Source: Halictus rubicundus (lineage: Eukaryota > Arthropoda > Insecta > Hymenoptera > Halictidae). From it: a DNA stretch of 64,000 bases. Below the pieces are notes generated by a model. That model was not told the origin of the DNA, searched no databases, and saw only the letters and a list, made by a program, of their open reading frames with translations. Location: assembly GCF_050948215.1 (NCBI RefSeq), contig NW_027488567.1:682001-746000 (forward strand), in the 5' to 3' direction. Every line of letters starts with the position of its first letter. Position 1 is the first letter of the stretch. Both the position numbers and the translations under genes were made by a program. Shown piece by piece: positions 16,260 through 30,900 of the stretch.

Positions 16260-17300
16260 ATAGAGGATAGGAGACGATAGAGGACAGGATAGGATTAATG
16301 ACAGGATAGGAAAGATTAAAGGATAGGATACAGGATACGATATTATAGAGGATACGATATTATAGAGGATAGGATAGGATAGAGGATAGGATAGGATAGA
16401 GGATAGGATAGGATAGAGGATAGGATAGGATAGAGGATAGGATAGGACAGAGGATAGGATAGGATAGAGGATAGGATAGGATATAGGATAGGATAGGATA
16501 GGATAGGATAGGATAGGATAGAAGATTGGATAGGATAGACGATAGGATAGGATAGAGGATAGGACAGGATAGAGGATAGGATAGGATAGAGGATAGGACA
16601 GGATAGAGGATAGGATAGGATAGAGGATAGGATAGGACAGAGGATAGGATAGGATACAGGATACGATATTATAGAGAATACGATATTATAGAGGATAGGA
16701 TAGGATAGAGAATACGATATTATAGAGGATAGGATAGGATAGAGGATTGGATAGGATAGAGGATAGGATAGGACAGAGGATAGGATAGGATAGAGGATAT
16801 GATAGGATAGAGGATAGGATACGATAGAGGATATGATAGGATAGAGGATAGGATACGGTAGAGGATAGGATAGAGGATAGGATAGAGTATTGGATAGGAT
16901 AGAGGATATTATAGGATAGTGGATAGGATAGGATAGCGGATAGGATAGGATGGAGTATACGATAGAATTGAGGATAGGATAGGGTTGAGGATAGGATATG
17001 ATCGAGGATACGATACGATAGAGTATAGGATAGGATTAATGATAGGATAGGAAAGATTACAGGATAGGATACAGGATACGATATTATAGAGGATAGGATA
17101 GGATAGGATATAGGATAGGATAGGATAGGATAGGATAGGATAGAGGATTGGATAAGATAGAGGATAGGATAGGATAGAGGATAGGACAGGATAGAGGATA
17201 GGATAGGACAGAGGATAGGATAGGATACAGGATACGATATTATAGAGAATACGATATTATAGAGGATAGGATAGGATAGACAATAGAATAGGATAGATGA
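16260..17300. repeat. Duplicated satellite block, copy 1 (partner 4248 bp downstream)
   Basis: The block contains GACAGGATAGGATTAATGAC, AAAGATTAAAGG, the (GGATA)7 run, GATACGGTAGAGG and GATATGATCGAGG in fixed order. The same order is found 4248 bp to the right; I measured this spacing at both the GACGATAGAGGACAGG and the GGATACGGTAGAGG landmarks. Confidence 0.8.
16486..16520. repeat. Pure pentamer run, (GGATA)7
   Basis: Seven GGATA copies lie in a row without the GA spacer that normally closes each 17-bp unit. The same kind of run appears in the duplicated block around 20.73-20.77 kb and in shorter form near 17.1, 21.36, 30.89 and 42.42 kb. It shows that the pentamer is the primary repeat and the 17-mer a derived unit. 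Confidence 0.85.
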
Positions 17301-20300
17301 TATTATAGGATAGAGGATAGGATATAGGATTGGATAGGATAGAGGATAGGATCGGATAGAGGATAGGATAGGATTGAGGATAGGATAGGATAGAGGATAG
17401 GACAGGATAGAGGATAGGATAGGATAGAGGATAGGATAGGATAGAGGATAGGATAGGATACAGGATACGATATTATAGAGGATACAATATTATAGAGGAT
17501 AGGATAGGATAGAGGATAGGATAGGATAAAGTATAGGATAGGATAAAGGATAGGATAGGATAGAGGATAGGAGAGGATAGAGTATAGGATAGGATAGAGG
17601 ATAGGATAGGATAGCGGATAGGATAGTATGGAGTATACGATAGAATTGAGGATAGGATAGGGTTGAGGATAGGATAGGATAGAGGATAGGAGAAGATAGA
17701 GGATAGGATAGGATAGAGGATAGGATACGATAGAGGATAGGATAGAGAATAGGATAGGATAGAGGGTAGGGGATTGGATCGGATACAGGATAGGAGACGG
17801 TAGAGGATTGGATAGGATAGAGGATAGGATAGGATAGAGGATATTATAGGATAGAGGATAGGATAGGATGGAGGATAGGATAGGATAGAGGATAAGATAG
17901 GATAGAGGATAACATAGGGGATTGGATAGGATAGAGGATAGGAGACCATAGAGGATAGGATAGGATTGATGATAGGATAGGAAAGATTACAGGATAGGAT
18001 ACATTATACGATATTATAGAGGATACGATATTATAGAGGATAGGATAGGATAGAGGATAGGATAGGATAGAGGATAGGATAGGATGGAGGATAGGATAGG
18101 ATATAGGATAGGATAGGATAGAGGATAGGATAGGATAGAGGATAGGATAGGGGATTGGATAGCATAGAGGATACGAGACGATAGAGGATAGGATAGGATA
18201 GAGGATAACATAGGGGATTGGATAGCATAGAGGATAGGAGACGATAGAGGATAGGATAGGATAGACAATAGAATAGGATAGATGATATTATAGGATAGAG
18301 GATAGGATATAGGATTGGATAGGATAGAGGATAGGATCGGATAGAGGATAGGATAGGATTGAGGATAGGAGAGGATAGAGCAGATGATAGAGCATAGGAA
18401 AGAATTGAGGATAGGATAGGATAGAATATAGGATAGGATAGAGAGTAGGATAGGATAGATGATGTTATAGGATACAGGATAGGATAGGATGGAGGATAGG
18501 ACAGGATATAGGATGGGATAGGATAGAGGATAGGATAGGATAGAGGATGGGATAGGATGGAGGATAGGATAGGACAGAGGATAGGATAGAGGATAGGATA
18601 TTATAGAGGATAGGATAGGATAGAGGATAACATAGGGGATTGGATAGCATAGAGGATAGGAGACGATAGAGGATAGGATAGGATAGATGATATTATAGGA
18701 TAGAGGATAGGATAGGATGGAGGATAGGATAGGATAGAGGATAGGATATAGGATTGGATAGGATAGAGGATAGGATCGGATAGAGGATAGGAGAGGATTG
18801 AGGATAGGAGAGGATAGAGCAGATGATAGAGCATAGGAAAGAATTGAGGATAGGATAGGATAGAATATAGGATAGGATAGAGGATAGGATAGGATGGAGG
18901 ATAGGATAGGATAGAGGATAGGATATAGGATTGGATAGGATAGAGGATAGGATAGGATAGAGGATAGGATAGGATAGAGGATAGGATAGGATAGAGGATA
19001 GGATAGGATAGAGGATAGGATAGGATAGAGGATAGGATAGGATAGGATAGAGGATTGGATAGGATAGAGGATAGGATAGGATTGAGGATAGAATAGTAAA
19101 GATGACAGGGTAGGATACAGGATACGATATTATAGAGGATACGATATTATAGAGGATAGGACAGGATAGAGGATACTATAGGATAGAGGATAGGATAGGA
19201 TAGAGGATAGGATAGGATAGAGGATAGGATAGGACAGAGGATAGGACAGGATACAGGATACGATATTATAGAGGATACGATATTATAGAGGATAGGATAG
19301 GATAGAGGATAGGATAGGATAAAGGATAGGATAGGATAGAGGATAGGATAGAGGATAGGATGGAGGATTGGATAGGATAGAGCATATTATAGGATAGAGG
19401 ATAGGATAGGATAGAGGATAGGATAGGATAGAGGATAGGATAGGATAGAGGATAGGATAGGATAGAGGATAGGATAGGATAGAGGATAGGATAGGATATA
19501 GGATAGGATAGGATAGAGGATAGGATAGAGGATAGGATAGGATAGAGGATAGGATAGGATAGAGGATAGGACAGGATAGAGGATAGGATAGGATAGAGGA
19601 TAGGATAGGATAGAGGATAGGATAGGATAGAGGATAGGATAGAGGATAGGATAAAGGATTGGATAGGATAGAGGATATTATAGGATAGAGGATAGGATAG
19701 GATAGAGGATAGGATAGGATAGAGGATAGGATAGGATAGAGGATAGGATAGGATAGGATAGAGGATAGGATAGGATATAGGATAGGATAGGATAGAGGAT
19801 AGGATAGAGGATAGGATAGGATAGAGGATAGGACAGGATAGAGGATAGGATAGGATAGAGGATAGGATAGGATAGAGGATAGGATAGGATAGAGGATAGG
19901 ATAGGACAGAGGATAGGATAGGATACAGGATACGATATTATAGAGGATACGATATTATAGAGGATAGGATAGGATAGAGGATAGGATAGGATAAAGGATA
20001 GGATAGGATAGAGGATAGGATAGATCATATGATGGAGGATTGGATAGGATAGAGGATATTATAGGATAGAAGATAGGATAGGATAGCGGATAGGATACGG
20101 ATAGAGGATAGGATAGGATAGAGGATAGGATAGAGGATAGGATAGAGGATAGGATAGAGGATTGGATAGGATAGAGGATATTATAGGATAGAGGATAGGA
20201 TAGGATAGCGGATAGGATAGTATGGAGTATACGATAGAATTGAGGATAGGATAGGGTTCAGGATAGGACAGGACAGAGGATAGGAGAAGATAGAGGATAG

Positions 20301-20507
20301 GATAGGATAGAGGATAGGATACGATGGAGGATAGGATAGAGAATAGGATGGGATAGAGGATAGGGGATTGGATCGGATACAGGATAGGAGACGGTAGAGG
20401 ATTGGATAGGATAGAGGATATTATAGGATAGAGGATAGGATAGGATGGAGGATAGGATAGGATAGAGGATAAGATAGGATAGAGGATAACATAGGGGATT
20501 GGATAGG

Positions 20508-21548
20508 ATAGAGGATAGGAGACGATAGAGGACAGGATAGGATTAATGACAGGATAGGAAAGATTAAAGGATAGGATACAGGATACGATATTATAGAGGA
20601 TAGGATAGGATAGAGGATAGGATAGGATAGAGGATAGGATAGGATAGAGGATAGGATAGGATAGAGGATAGGATAGGATAGAGGATAGGATAGGACAGAG
20701 GATAGGATAGGATAGAGGATAGGATAGGATATAGGATAGGATAGGATAGGATAGGATAGGATAGGATAGAAGATTGGATAGGATAGACGATAGGATAGGA
20801 TAGAGGATAGGACAGGATAGAGGATAGGATAGGATAGAGGATAGGACAGGATAGAGGATAGGATAGGATAGAGGATAGGATAGGACAGAGGATAGGATAG
20901 GATACAGGATACGATATTATAGAGAATACGATATTATAGAGGATAGGATAGGATAGAGAATACGATATTATAGAGGATAGGATAGGATAGAGGATTGGAT
21001 AGGATAGAGGATAGGATAGGACAGAGGATAGGATAGGATAGAGGATATGATAGGATAGAGGATAGGATACGATAGAGGATATGATAGGATAGAGGATAGG
21101 ATACGGTAGAGGATAGGATAGAGGATAGGATAGAGTATTGGATAGGATAGAGGATATTATAGGATAGTGGATAGGATAGGATAGCGGATAGGATAGGATG
21201 GATTATACGATAGAATTGAGGATAGGATAGGGTTGAGGATAGGATATGATCGAGGATACGATACGATAGAGTATAGGATAGGATTAATGATAGGATAGGA
21301 AAGATTACAGGATAGGATACAGGATACGATATTATAGAGGATAGGATAGGATAGGATATAGGATAGGATAGGATAGGATAGGATAGGATAGAGGATTGGA
21401 TAAGATAGAGGATAGGATAGGATAGAGGATAGGACAGGATAGAGGATAGGATAGGACAGAGGATAGGATAGGATACAGGATACGATATTATAGAGAATAC
21501 GATATTATAGAGGATAGGATAGGATAGACAATAGAATAGGATAGATGA
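20508..21548. repeat. Duplicated satellite block, copy 2 (partner 4248 bp upstream)
   Basis: This is the partner of the block at 16.26-17.30 kb, with the same ordered variants including AAAGATTAAAGG, the pentamer run and GATACGGTAGAGG. One visible difference is a second tandem GATACGATATTATAGAG unit present near 16.34 kb but absent at the matching place here, compensated nearby so that the 4248-bp offset is restored. Confidence 0.8.
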
Positions 21549-22299
21549 TATTATAGGATAGAGGGTAGGATATAGGATTGGATAGGATAGAGGATAGGAT
21601 CGGATAGAGGATAGGATAGGATTGAGGATAGGAGAGGATAGAGGATATGTTAGGATAGAGGATAGGATAGGATAGAGGATAGGTTAGGATAGATGATATT
21701 ATAGGAAAGAGGATAGGATTCGATAGAGGATACGATATTATAGAGGATAGGATAGGATAGGGGATAACATAGGGGATTGGATAGGATAGAGGATAGGATA
21801 GGATTGATGATAGGATAGGAAAGAGGACAGGTTAGGATACAGGATACGATATTATAGAGGATATGATATTATAGAGGATAGGATAGGATAGAGGATAGGA
21901 TAGGATAGAGGATAGGATAGGATAGAGGATAGGATAGGATAGAGGATAGGATAGGATAGAGGATAGGATAGGACAGAGGATAGGATAGGATACAGGATAC
22001 GATATTATAGAGGATACGATATTATAGAGGATAGGATAGGATAGAGGATAGGATAGGGTAAAGGATAGGATAGGATAGAGGATAGGCTAGAGGATAGGAT
22101 AGAGGATTGGATAGGATAGAGGATATTATAGGATAGAGGATAGGATAGGATAGCGGATAGGATACGGATAGAGGATAGGATAGGATAGAGGATAGGATAG
22201 AGGATTGGATAGGATAGAGGATATTATAGGATAGAGGATAGGATAGGATAGCGGATAGGATAGGATGGAGTATAGGATAGAATTGAGGATAGGATAGGG

Positions 22300-25200
22300 T
22301 TGAGGATAGGATAGGAAAGAGGACAGGATAGGATAGAGGATAGGATAAGATAGAGGATAGGATAGGATAGAGGATAATATAGCGGATTGGATAGGATAGA
22401 GGATAGGAGACGATAGAGGATAGGATAGGATTAATGATAGGATAGGAAAGTTTACAGGATAGGATACAGGATACGATATTATAGAGGATACGATATTATA
22501 GAGGATAGGATAGGATAGAGGATAGGATAGGGTAGAGGATAGGATAGGATACAGGATAGGATACGGAAGGAGGACAGGATAGGATAGAGGATAGGATAGA
22601 GGATAGGATAGAGGATTGGATAGGATAGAGGATATTATAGGATAGAGGATAGGATAGGATAGCGGATAGGATAGTATGGAGTATACGATAGAATTGAGGA
22701 TAGGATAGGGTTGAGGATAGGATAGGATAGAGGATAGGAGAAGATAGAGGATAGGATAGGATAGAGGTTAGGATACGATAGAGGATAGGATAGAGAATAG
22801 GATAGGATAGAGGATAGGGGATTGGATCGGATACAGGATAGGAGACGGTAGAGGATTGGATAGGATAGAGGATATTATAGGATAGAGGATAGGATAGGAT
22901 GGAGGATAGGATAGGATAGAGGATAGGATAGGATAGAGGATAGGATAGGATAGAGGATAGGATAGGATAGAGGATAGGATAGTATGGAGGATAGGATAGG
23001 ATATAGGATAGTATGGAGGATAGGATAGGATATAGGATAGGATAGGATAGAGGATAGGATAGAGGATAGGATAGGATAGAGGATAGGATAGGATAGAGGA
23101 TAGGACAGGATAGAGGATAGGATAGGATAGAGGATAGGATAGGATAGAGGATAGGATAGGATAGAGGATAGGATAGGACAGAGGATAGGATAGGATACAG
23201 GATACGATATTATAGAGGATACGATATTATAGAGGATAGGATAGGATAGAGGATAGGATAGGATAAAGGATAGGATAGGATAGAGGATAGGATAGAGGAT
23301 AGGATGGAGGATTGGATAGGATAGAGGATATTATAGGATAGAAGATAGGATAGGATAGCGGATAGGATACGGATTGAGGATAGGATAGGATAGAGAATAG
23401 GATAGAGGATAGGATAGAGGATAGGATAGAGGATTGGATAGGATAGAGGATATTATAGGATAGAGGATAGGATAGGATAGCGGATAGGATAGGATGGAGT
23501 ATAGGATAGAATTGAGGATAGGATAGGGTTGAGGATAGGATAGGAAAGAGGACAGGATAGGATACAGGATAGGATAGGATAGAGGATAGGATAGGATAGA
23601 GGATAGGATAGAGGATAGGATAAAGGATTGGATAGGATAGAGGATATTATAGGATAGAGGATAGGATAGGATAGAAGATAGGATAGGATAGGATAGAGGA
23701 TAGGATAGGATAGAGGATAGGATAGGATAGGATAGAGGATAGGATAGGATATAGGATAGGATAGGATAGAGGATAGGATAGAGGATTGGATAGGATAGAG
23801 GATATTATAGGATAGAGGATAGGATAGGATAGTGGATAGGATACGGATAGAGGATAGGATAGGATAGAGGATAGGATAGAGGATAGGATAAAGGATTGGA
23901 TAGGATAGAGGATATTATAGGATAGAGGATAGGATAGGATAGAGGATAGGATAGGATAGAGGATAGGATAGGATAGAGGATAGGATAGGATAGGATAGAG
24001 GATAGGATAGGATATAGGATAGGATAGGATAGAGGATAGGATAGAGGATAGGATAGGATAGAGGATAGGATAGGATAGAGGATAGGACAGGATAGAGGAT
24101 AGGATAGGCTAGAGGATAGGATAGGATAGAGGATAGGATAGGATAGAGGATAGGATAGGACAGAGGATAGGATAGGATACAGGATACGATATTATAGAGG
24201 ATACGATATTATAGAGGATAGGATAGGATAGAGGATAGGATAGGATAAAGGATAGGATAGGATAGAGGATAGGATAGAGGATAGGATAGAGGATTGGATA
24301 GGATAGAGGATATTATAGGATAGAGGATAGGATAGGATAGCGGATAGGATACGGATAGAGTATAGGATAGGATAGAGGATAGGATAGAGGATTGGATAGG
24401 ATAGAGGATATTATAGGATAGAGGATAGGATAGGATAGCGGATAGGATAGGATGGAGTATAGGATAGAATTGAGGATAGGATAGGGTTGAGGATAGGATA
24501 GGAAAGAGGACAGGATAGGATAGAGGATAGGATAAGATAGAGGATAGGATAGGATAGAGGATAATATAGCGGATTGGATAGGATAGAGGATAGGAGACGA
24601 TAGAGGATAGGATAGGATTAATGATAGGATAGGAAAGTTTACAGGATAGGATACAGGATACGATATTATAGAGGATACGATATTATAGAGGATAGGATAG
24701 GATAGAGGATAGGATAGGGTAGAGGATAGGATAGGATACAGGATAGGATACGGAAGGAGGACAGGATAGGATAGAGGATAGGATAGAGGATAGGATAGAG
24801 GATTGGATAGGATAGAGGATATTATAGGATAGAGGATAGGATAGGATAGCGGATAGGATAGTATGGAGTATACGATAGAATTGAGGATAGGATAGGGTTG
24901 AGGATAGGATAGGATAGAGGATAGGAGAAGATAGAGGATAGGATAGGATAGAGGATAGGATACGATAGAGGATAGGATAGAGAATAGGATAGGATAGAGG
25001 ATAGGGGATTGGATCGGATACAGGATAGGAGACGGTAGAGGATTGGATAGGATAGAGGATATTATAGGATAGAGGATAGGATAGAATGGAGGATAGGATA
25101 GGATAGAGGATAGGATAGGATAGAGGATAGGATAGGATAGAGGATAGGATAGAGGATAGGATAGGATAGAGGATAGGATAGGATAGAGGATAGGATAGGA

Positions 25201-26740
25201 TAGAGGATAGGATAGGACAGAGGATAGGATAGGATACAGGATACGATATTATAGAGGATACGATATTATAGAGGATAGGATAGGATAGAGGATAGGATAG
25301 GATAAAGGATAGGATAGGATAGAGGATAGGATAGAGGATAGGATGGAGGATTGGATAGGATAGAGGATATTATAGGATAGAAGATAGGATAGGATAGCGG
25401 ATAGGATACGGATTGAGGATAGGATAGGATAGAGAATAGGATAGAGGATAGGATAGAGGATAGGATAGAGGATTGGATAGGATAGAGGATATTATAGGAT
25501 AGAGGATAGGATAGGATAGCGGATAGGATAGGATGGAGTATAGGATAGAATTGAGGATAGGATAGGGTTGAGGATAGGATAGGAAAGAGGACAGGATAGG
25601 ATACAGGATAGGATAGGATAGAGGATAGGATAGGATAGAGGATAGGATAGAGGATAGGATAAAGGATTGGATAGGATAGAGGATATTATAGGATAGAGGA
25701 TAGGATAGGATAGAGGATAGGATAGGATAGAGGATAGGATAGGATAGAGGATAGGATAGGATAGGATAGAGGATAGGATAGGATATAGGATAGGATAGGA
25801 TAGAGGATAGGATAGAGGATTGGATAGGATAGAGGATATTATAGGATAGAGGATAGGATAGGATAGTGGATAGGATACGGATAGAGGATAGGATAGGATA
25901 GAGGATAGGATAGAGGATAGGATAAAGGATTGGATAGGATAGAGGATATTATAGGATAGAGGATAGGATAGGATAGAGGATAGGATAGGATAGAGGATAG
26001 GATAGGATAGAGGATAGGATAGGATAGAGGATAGGATAGGATAGGATAGAGGATAGGATAGGATATAGAATAGGATAGGATAGAGGATAGGATAGAGGAT
26101 AGGATAGGATAGAGGATAGGATAGGATAGAGGATAGGACAGGATAGAGGATAGGATAGGATAGAGGATAGGATAGGATAGAGGATAGGATAGGATAGAGG
26201 ATAGGATAGGACAGAGGATAGGATAGGATACAGGATACGATATTATAGAGGATACGATATTATAGAGGATAGGATAGGATAGAGGATAGGATAGGATAAA
26301 GAATAGGATAGGATAGAGGATAGGATAGAGGATAGGATAGAGGATTGGATAGGATAGAGGATATTATAGGATAGAGGATAGGATAGGATAGCGGATAGGA
26401 TACGGATAGAGGATAGGATAGGATAGAGGATAGGATAGAGGATTGGATAGGATAGAGGATATTATAGGATAGAGGATAGGATAGGATAGCGGATAGGATA
26501 GGATGGAGTATAGGATAGAATTGAGGATAGGATAGGGTTGGGGATAGGATAGGAAAGAGGACAGGATAGGATAGAGGATAGGATAAGATAGAGGATAGGA
26601 TAGGATAGAGGATAATATAGCGGATTGGATAGGATAGAGGATAGGAGACGATAGAGGATAGGATAGGATTAATGATAGGATAGGAAAGTTTACAGGATAG
26701 GATACAGGATACGATATTATAGAGGATACGATTTTATAGA
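22300..26740. repeat. Higher-order repeat, three anchors 2187 and 2051 bp apart
   Basis: The rare word ATAATATAGCGGATTGG occurs at 22374, 24561 and 26612. Each is followed by GATTAATGATAGG and AAAGTTTACAGG, and the first two by GATACGGAAGGAGG. Between anchors the same chain recurs, including GATGGAGGATTGG with GATAGAAGATAGG at about 23.3 and 25.35 kb. The 136-bp difference in spacing equals eight 17-bp units. Confidence 0.75.
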
Positions 26741-26759
26741 GGATAGGATAGGATAGAGG

Positions 26760-29700
26760 ATTGGATAGGATAGAGGATAGGATAGGACAGAGGATAGGAT
26801 AGGATAGAGGATATGATAGGATAGAGGATAGGATACGATAGAGGATAGGATAGAGGATAGGATAGAGTATTGGATAGGATAGAGGATATTATAGGATAGT
26901 GGATAGGATAGGATAGCGGATAGGATAGGATGGAGTATACGATAGAATTGAGGATATGATAGGGTTGAGGATAGGATATGATCGAGGATACGATACGATA
27001 GAGTATAGCATAGAGAATAGGATAGGATAGAGGATACGATACGATAGAGGATAGGATAGAGAATAGGATAGGATAGAGGATATTATAGGATAGAGGATAG
27101 AATAGGATGGAGGATAGGATAGGATAGAGGATAGGATAGGATAGAGGATAGGATAGTATAGAGGATTGGATAGGATAGAGGATAGGAGAGGATAGCGGAT
27201 AGGATAGTATGGAGTATACGATAGAATTGAGGATAGGATAGGGTTGAGGATAGGATAGGATAGAGGATAGGAGAAGGTAGAGGATAGGATAGGATAGAGG
27301 ATAGGATACGATGGAGGATTGGATAGAGAATAGGATAGGATAGAGGATAACATAGGGGATTGGATAGGATAGAGGATAGGAGACGATAGAGGATAGGATA
27401 GGAAAGATTACAGGATAGGATACAGGATACGATATTATAGAGGATAGGATAGGATAGAGGATAGGATAGGATAGAGGATAGGATAGGATAGAGGATAGGA
27501 TAGGATAGAGGATAGGATAGGATAGGATAGAGGATAGGATAGGATAGAGGATAGGATAGGATAGAGGAAAGGATAGGATAGAGGATAGGATAGGATATAG
27601 GATAGGATAGGATAGGATAGGATAGAGGATTGGATAGGATAGAGGATAGGATAGGATAGAGGATAGGACAGGATAGAGGATAGGATAGGATAGAGGATAG
27701 GATAATATAGAGGATAGGATAGGATAGAGGATAGGACAGGACAGAGGATATTATAGGATAGAGGATAGGATAGGATGGAGGATAGGATAGGATAGAGGAT
27801 AAGATAGGATAGAGGATAACATAGGGGATTGGATAGGATAGAGGATAGGAGACGATAGAGGATAGGATAGGATTAATGATAGGATAGGAAAGATTACAGG
27901 ATAGGTTACAGGATACGATATTATAGATGATACGATATTATAGAGGATAGGATAGGATGGAGGATAGGATAGGATAGAGGATAGGATAGGATAGAGGATA
28001 GGATAGGATAGAGGATAGGATAGGATGTAGGATAGGATAGGATAGAGGATAGGATAGGATAGAGGATAGGATAGGATAGAGGATAGGATAGGATAGAGGA
28101 TAGGATAGGATAGAGGATAGGATAGGGTTGAGGATAGGATATGATCGAGGATACGATACGATAGAGTATAGCATAGAGAATAGGATAGGATAGAGGATAC
28201 GATACGATAGAGGATAGGATAGAGAATAGGATAGGATAGAGGATATTATAGGATAGAGGATAGAATAGGATGGAGGATAGGATAGGATAGAGGATAGGAT
28301 AGGATAGAGGATAGGATAGTATAGAGGATTGGATAGGATAGAGGATAGGAGAGGATAGCGGATAGGATAGTATGGAGTATACGATAGAATTGAGGATAGG
28401 ATAGGGTTGAGGATAGGATAGGATAGAGGATAGGAGAAGGTAGAGGATAGGATAGGATAGAGGATAGGATACGATGGAGGATTGGATAGAGAATAGGATA
28501 GGATAGAGGATAACATAGGGGATTGGATAGGATAGAGGATAGGAGACGATAGAGGATAGGATAGGATTAATGATAGGATAGGAAAGATTACAGGATAGGA
28601 TACAGGATACGATATTATAGAGGATAGGATAGGATAGAGGATAGGATAGGATAGAGGATAGGATAGGATAGAGGATAGGATAGGATAGAGGATAGGATAG
28701 GATAGGATAGAGGATAGGATAGGATAGAGGATAGGATAGGATAGAGGAAAGGATAGGATAGAGGATAGGATAGGATATAGGATAGGATAGGATAGGATAG
28801 GATAGAGGATTGGATAGGATAGAGGATAGGATAGGATAGAGGATAGGACAGGATAGAGGATAGGATAGGATAGAGGATAGGATAATATAGAGGATAGGAT
28901 AGGATAGAGGATAGGACAGGACAGAGGATATTATAGGATAGAGGATAGGATAGGATGGAGGATAGGATAGGATAGAGGATAAGATAGGATAGAGGATAAC
29001 ATAGGGGATTGGATAGGATAGAGGATAGGAGACGATAGAGGATAGGATAGGATTAATGATAGGATAGGAAAGATTACAGGATAGGTTACAGGATACGATA
29101 TTATAGATGATACGATATTATAGAGGATAGGATAGGATGGAGGATAGGATAGGATAGAGGATAGGATAGGATAGAGGATAGGATAGGATAGAGGATAGGA
29201 TAGGATGTAGGATAGGATAGGATAGAGGATAGGATAGGATAGAGGATAGGATAGGATAGAGGATAGGATAGGATAGAGGATAGGATAGGATAGAGGATAG
29301 GATAGGATAGAGGATAGGATAGGATAGAGGATAGGATAGGATATAGGATAGGATAGGATAGGATAGGATAGGATAGAGGATTGAATAGGATAGAGGATAG
29401 GATAGGGTAGAGGATAGGACAGGATAGAGGATAGGATAGGATAGAGGATAGGATAGAGGATAGGATAGGATAGAGGATAGGATAGGACAGAGGATAGGAT
29501 AGGATAGAGGATATGATAGGATAGAGGATAGGATACGATAGAGGATAGGATAGAGGATAGGATAGAGTATTGGATAGGATAGAGGATATTATAGGATAGT
29601 GGATAGGATAGGATAGCGGATAGGATAGGATGGAGTATACGATAGAATTGAGGATATGATAGGGTTGAGGATAGGATATGATCGAGGATACGATACGATA

Positions 29701-30900
29701 GAGTATAGCATAGAGAATAGGATAGGATAGAGGATACGATACGATAGAGGATAGGATAGAGAATAGGATAGGATAGAGGATATTATAGGATAGAGGATAG
29801 AATAGGATGGAGGATAGGATAGGATAGAGGATAGGATAGGATAGAGGATAGGATAGTATAGAGGATTGGATAGGATAGAGGATAGGAGAGGATAGCGGAT
29901 AGGATAGTATGGAGTATACGATAGAATTGAGGATAGGATAGGGTTGAGGATAGGATAGGATAGAGGATAGGAGAAGGTAGAGGATAGGATAGGATAGAGG
30001 ATAGGATACGATGGAGGATTGGATAGAGAATAGGATAGGATAGAGGATAACATAGGGGATTGGATAGGATAGAGGATAGGAGACGATAGAGGATAGGATA
30101 GGATTAATGATAGGATAGGAAAGATTACAGGATAGGATACAGGATACGATATTATAGAGGATAGGATAGGATAGAGGATAGGATAGGATAGAGGATAGGA
30201 TAGGATAGAGGATAGGATAGGATAGAGGATAGGATAGGATAGGATAGAGGATAGGATATAATAGAGGATAGGATAGGATAGAGGAAAGGATAGGATAGAG
30301 GATAGGATAGGATATAGGATAGGATAGGATAGGATAGGATAGAGGATTGGATAGGATAGAGGATAGGATAGGATAGAGGATAGGACAGGATAGAGGATAG
30401 GATAGGATAGAGGATAGGATAATATAGAGGATAGGATAGGATAGAGGATAGGACAGGACAGAGGATATTATAGGATAGAGGATAGGATAGGATGGAGGAT
30501 AGGATAGGATAGAGGATAAGATAGGATAGAGGATAACATAGGGGATTGGATAGGATAGAGGATAGGAGACGATAGAGGATAGGATAGGATTAATGATAGG
30601 ATAGGAAAGATTACAGGATAGGTTACAGGATACGATATTATAGATGATACGATATTATAGAGGATAGGATAGGATGGAGGATAGGATAGGATAGAGGATA
30701 GGATAGGATAGAGGATAGGATAGGATAGAGGATAGGATAGGATGTAGGATAGGATAGGATAGAGGATAGGATAGGATAGAGGATAGGATAGGATAGAGGA
30801 TAGGATAGGATAGAGGATAGGATAGGATAGAGGATAGGATAGGATAGAGGATAGGATAGGATAGAGGATAGGATAGGATATAGGATAGGATAGGATAGGA
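26760..30900. repeat. Higher-order repeat in three tandem copies (offsets 1163 and 1537 bp)
   Basis: The chain GGGTTGAGG, GATATGATCGAGG, GAGTATAGCATAGAG, GATAGTATAGAGG, GAGAAGGTAGAGG, GATGGAGGATTGGATAGAG and AACATAGGGG is present near 26.95-27.4, 28.12-28.55 and 29.66-30.1 kb. Copies one and two are offset by 1163 bp and copies two and three by 1537 bp; copies one and three are 2700 bp apart. A GGTTACAGG landmark follows each copy. Copy one lacks one 17-bp stretch containing the GATTAATGATAGG word near 27.39 kb that the other two keep. Confidence 0.8.
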
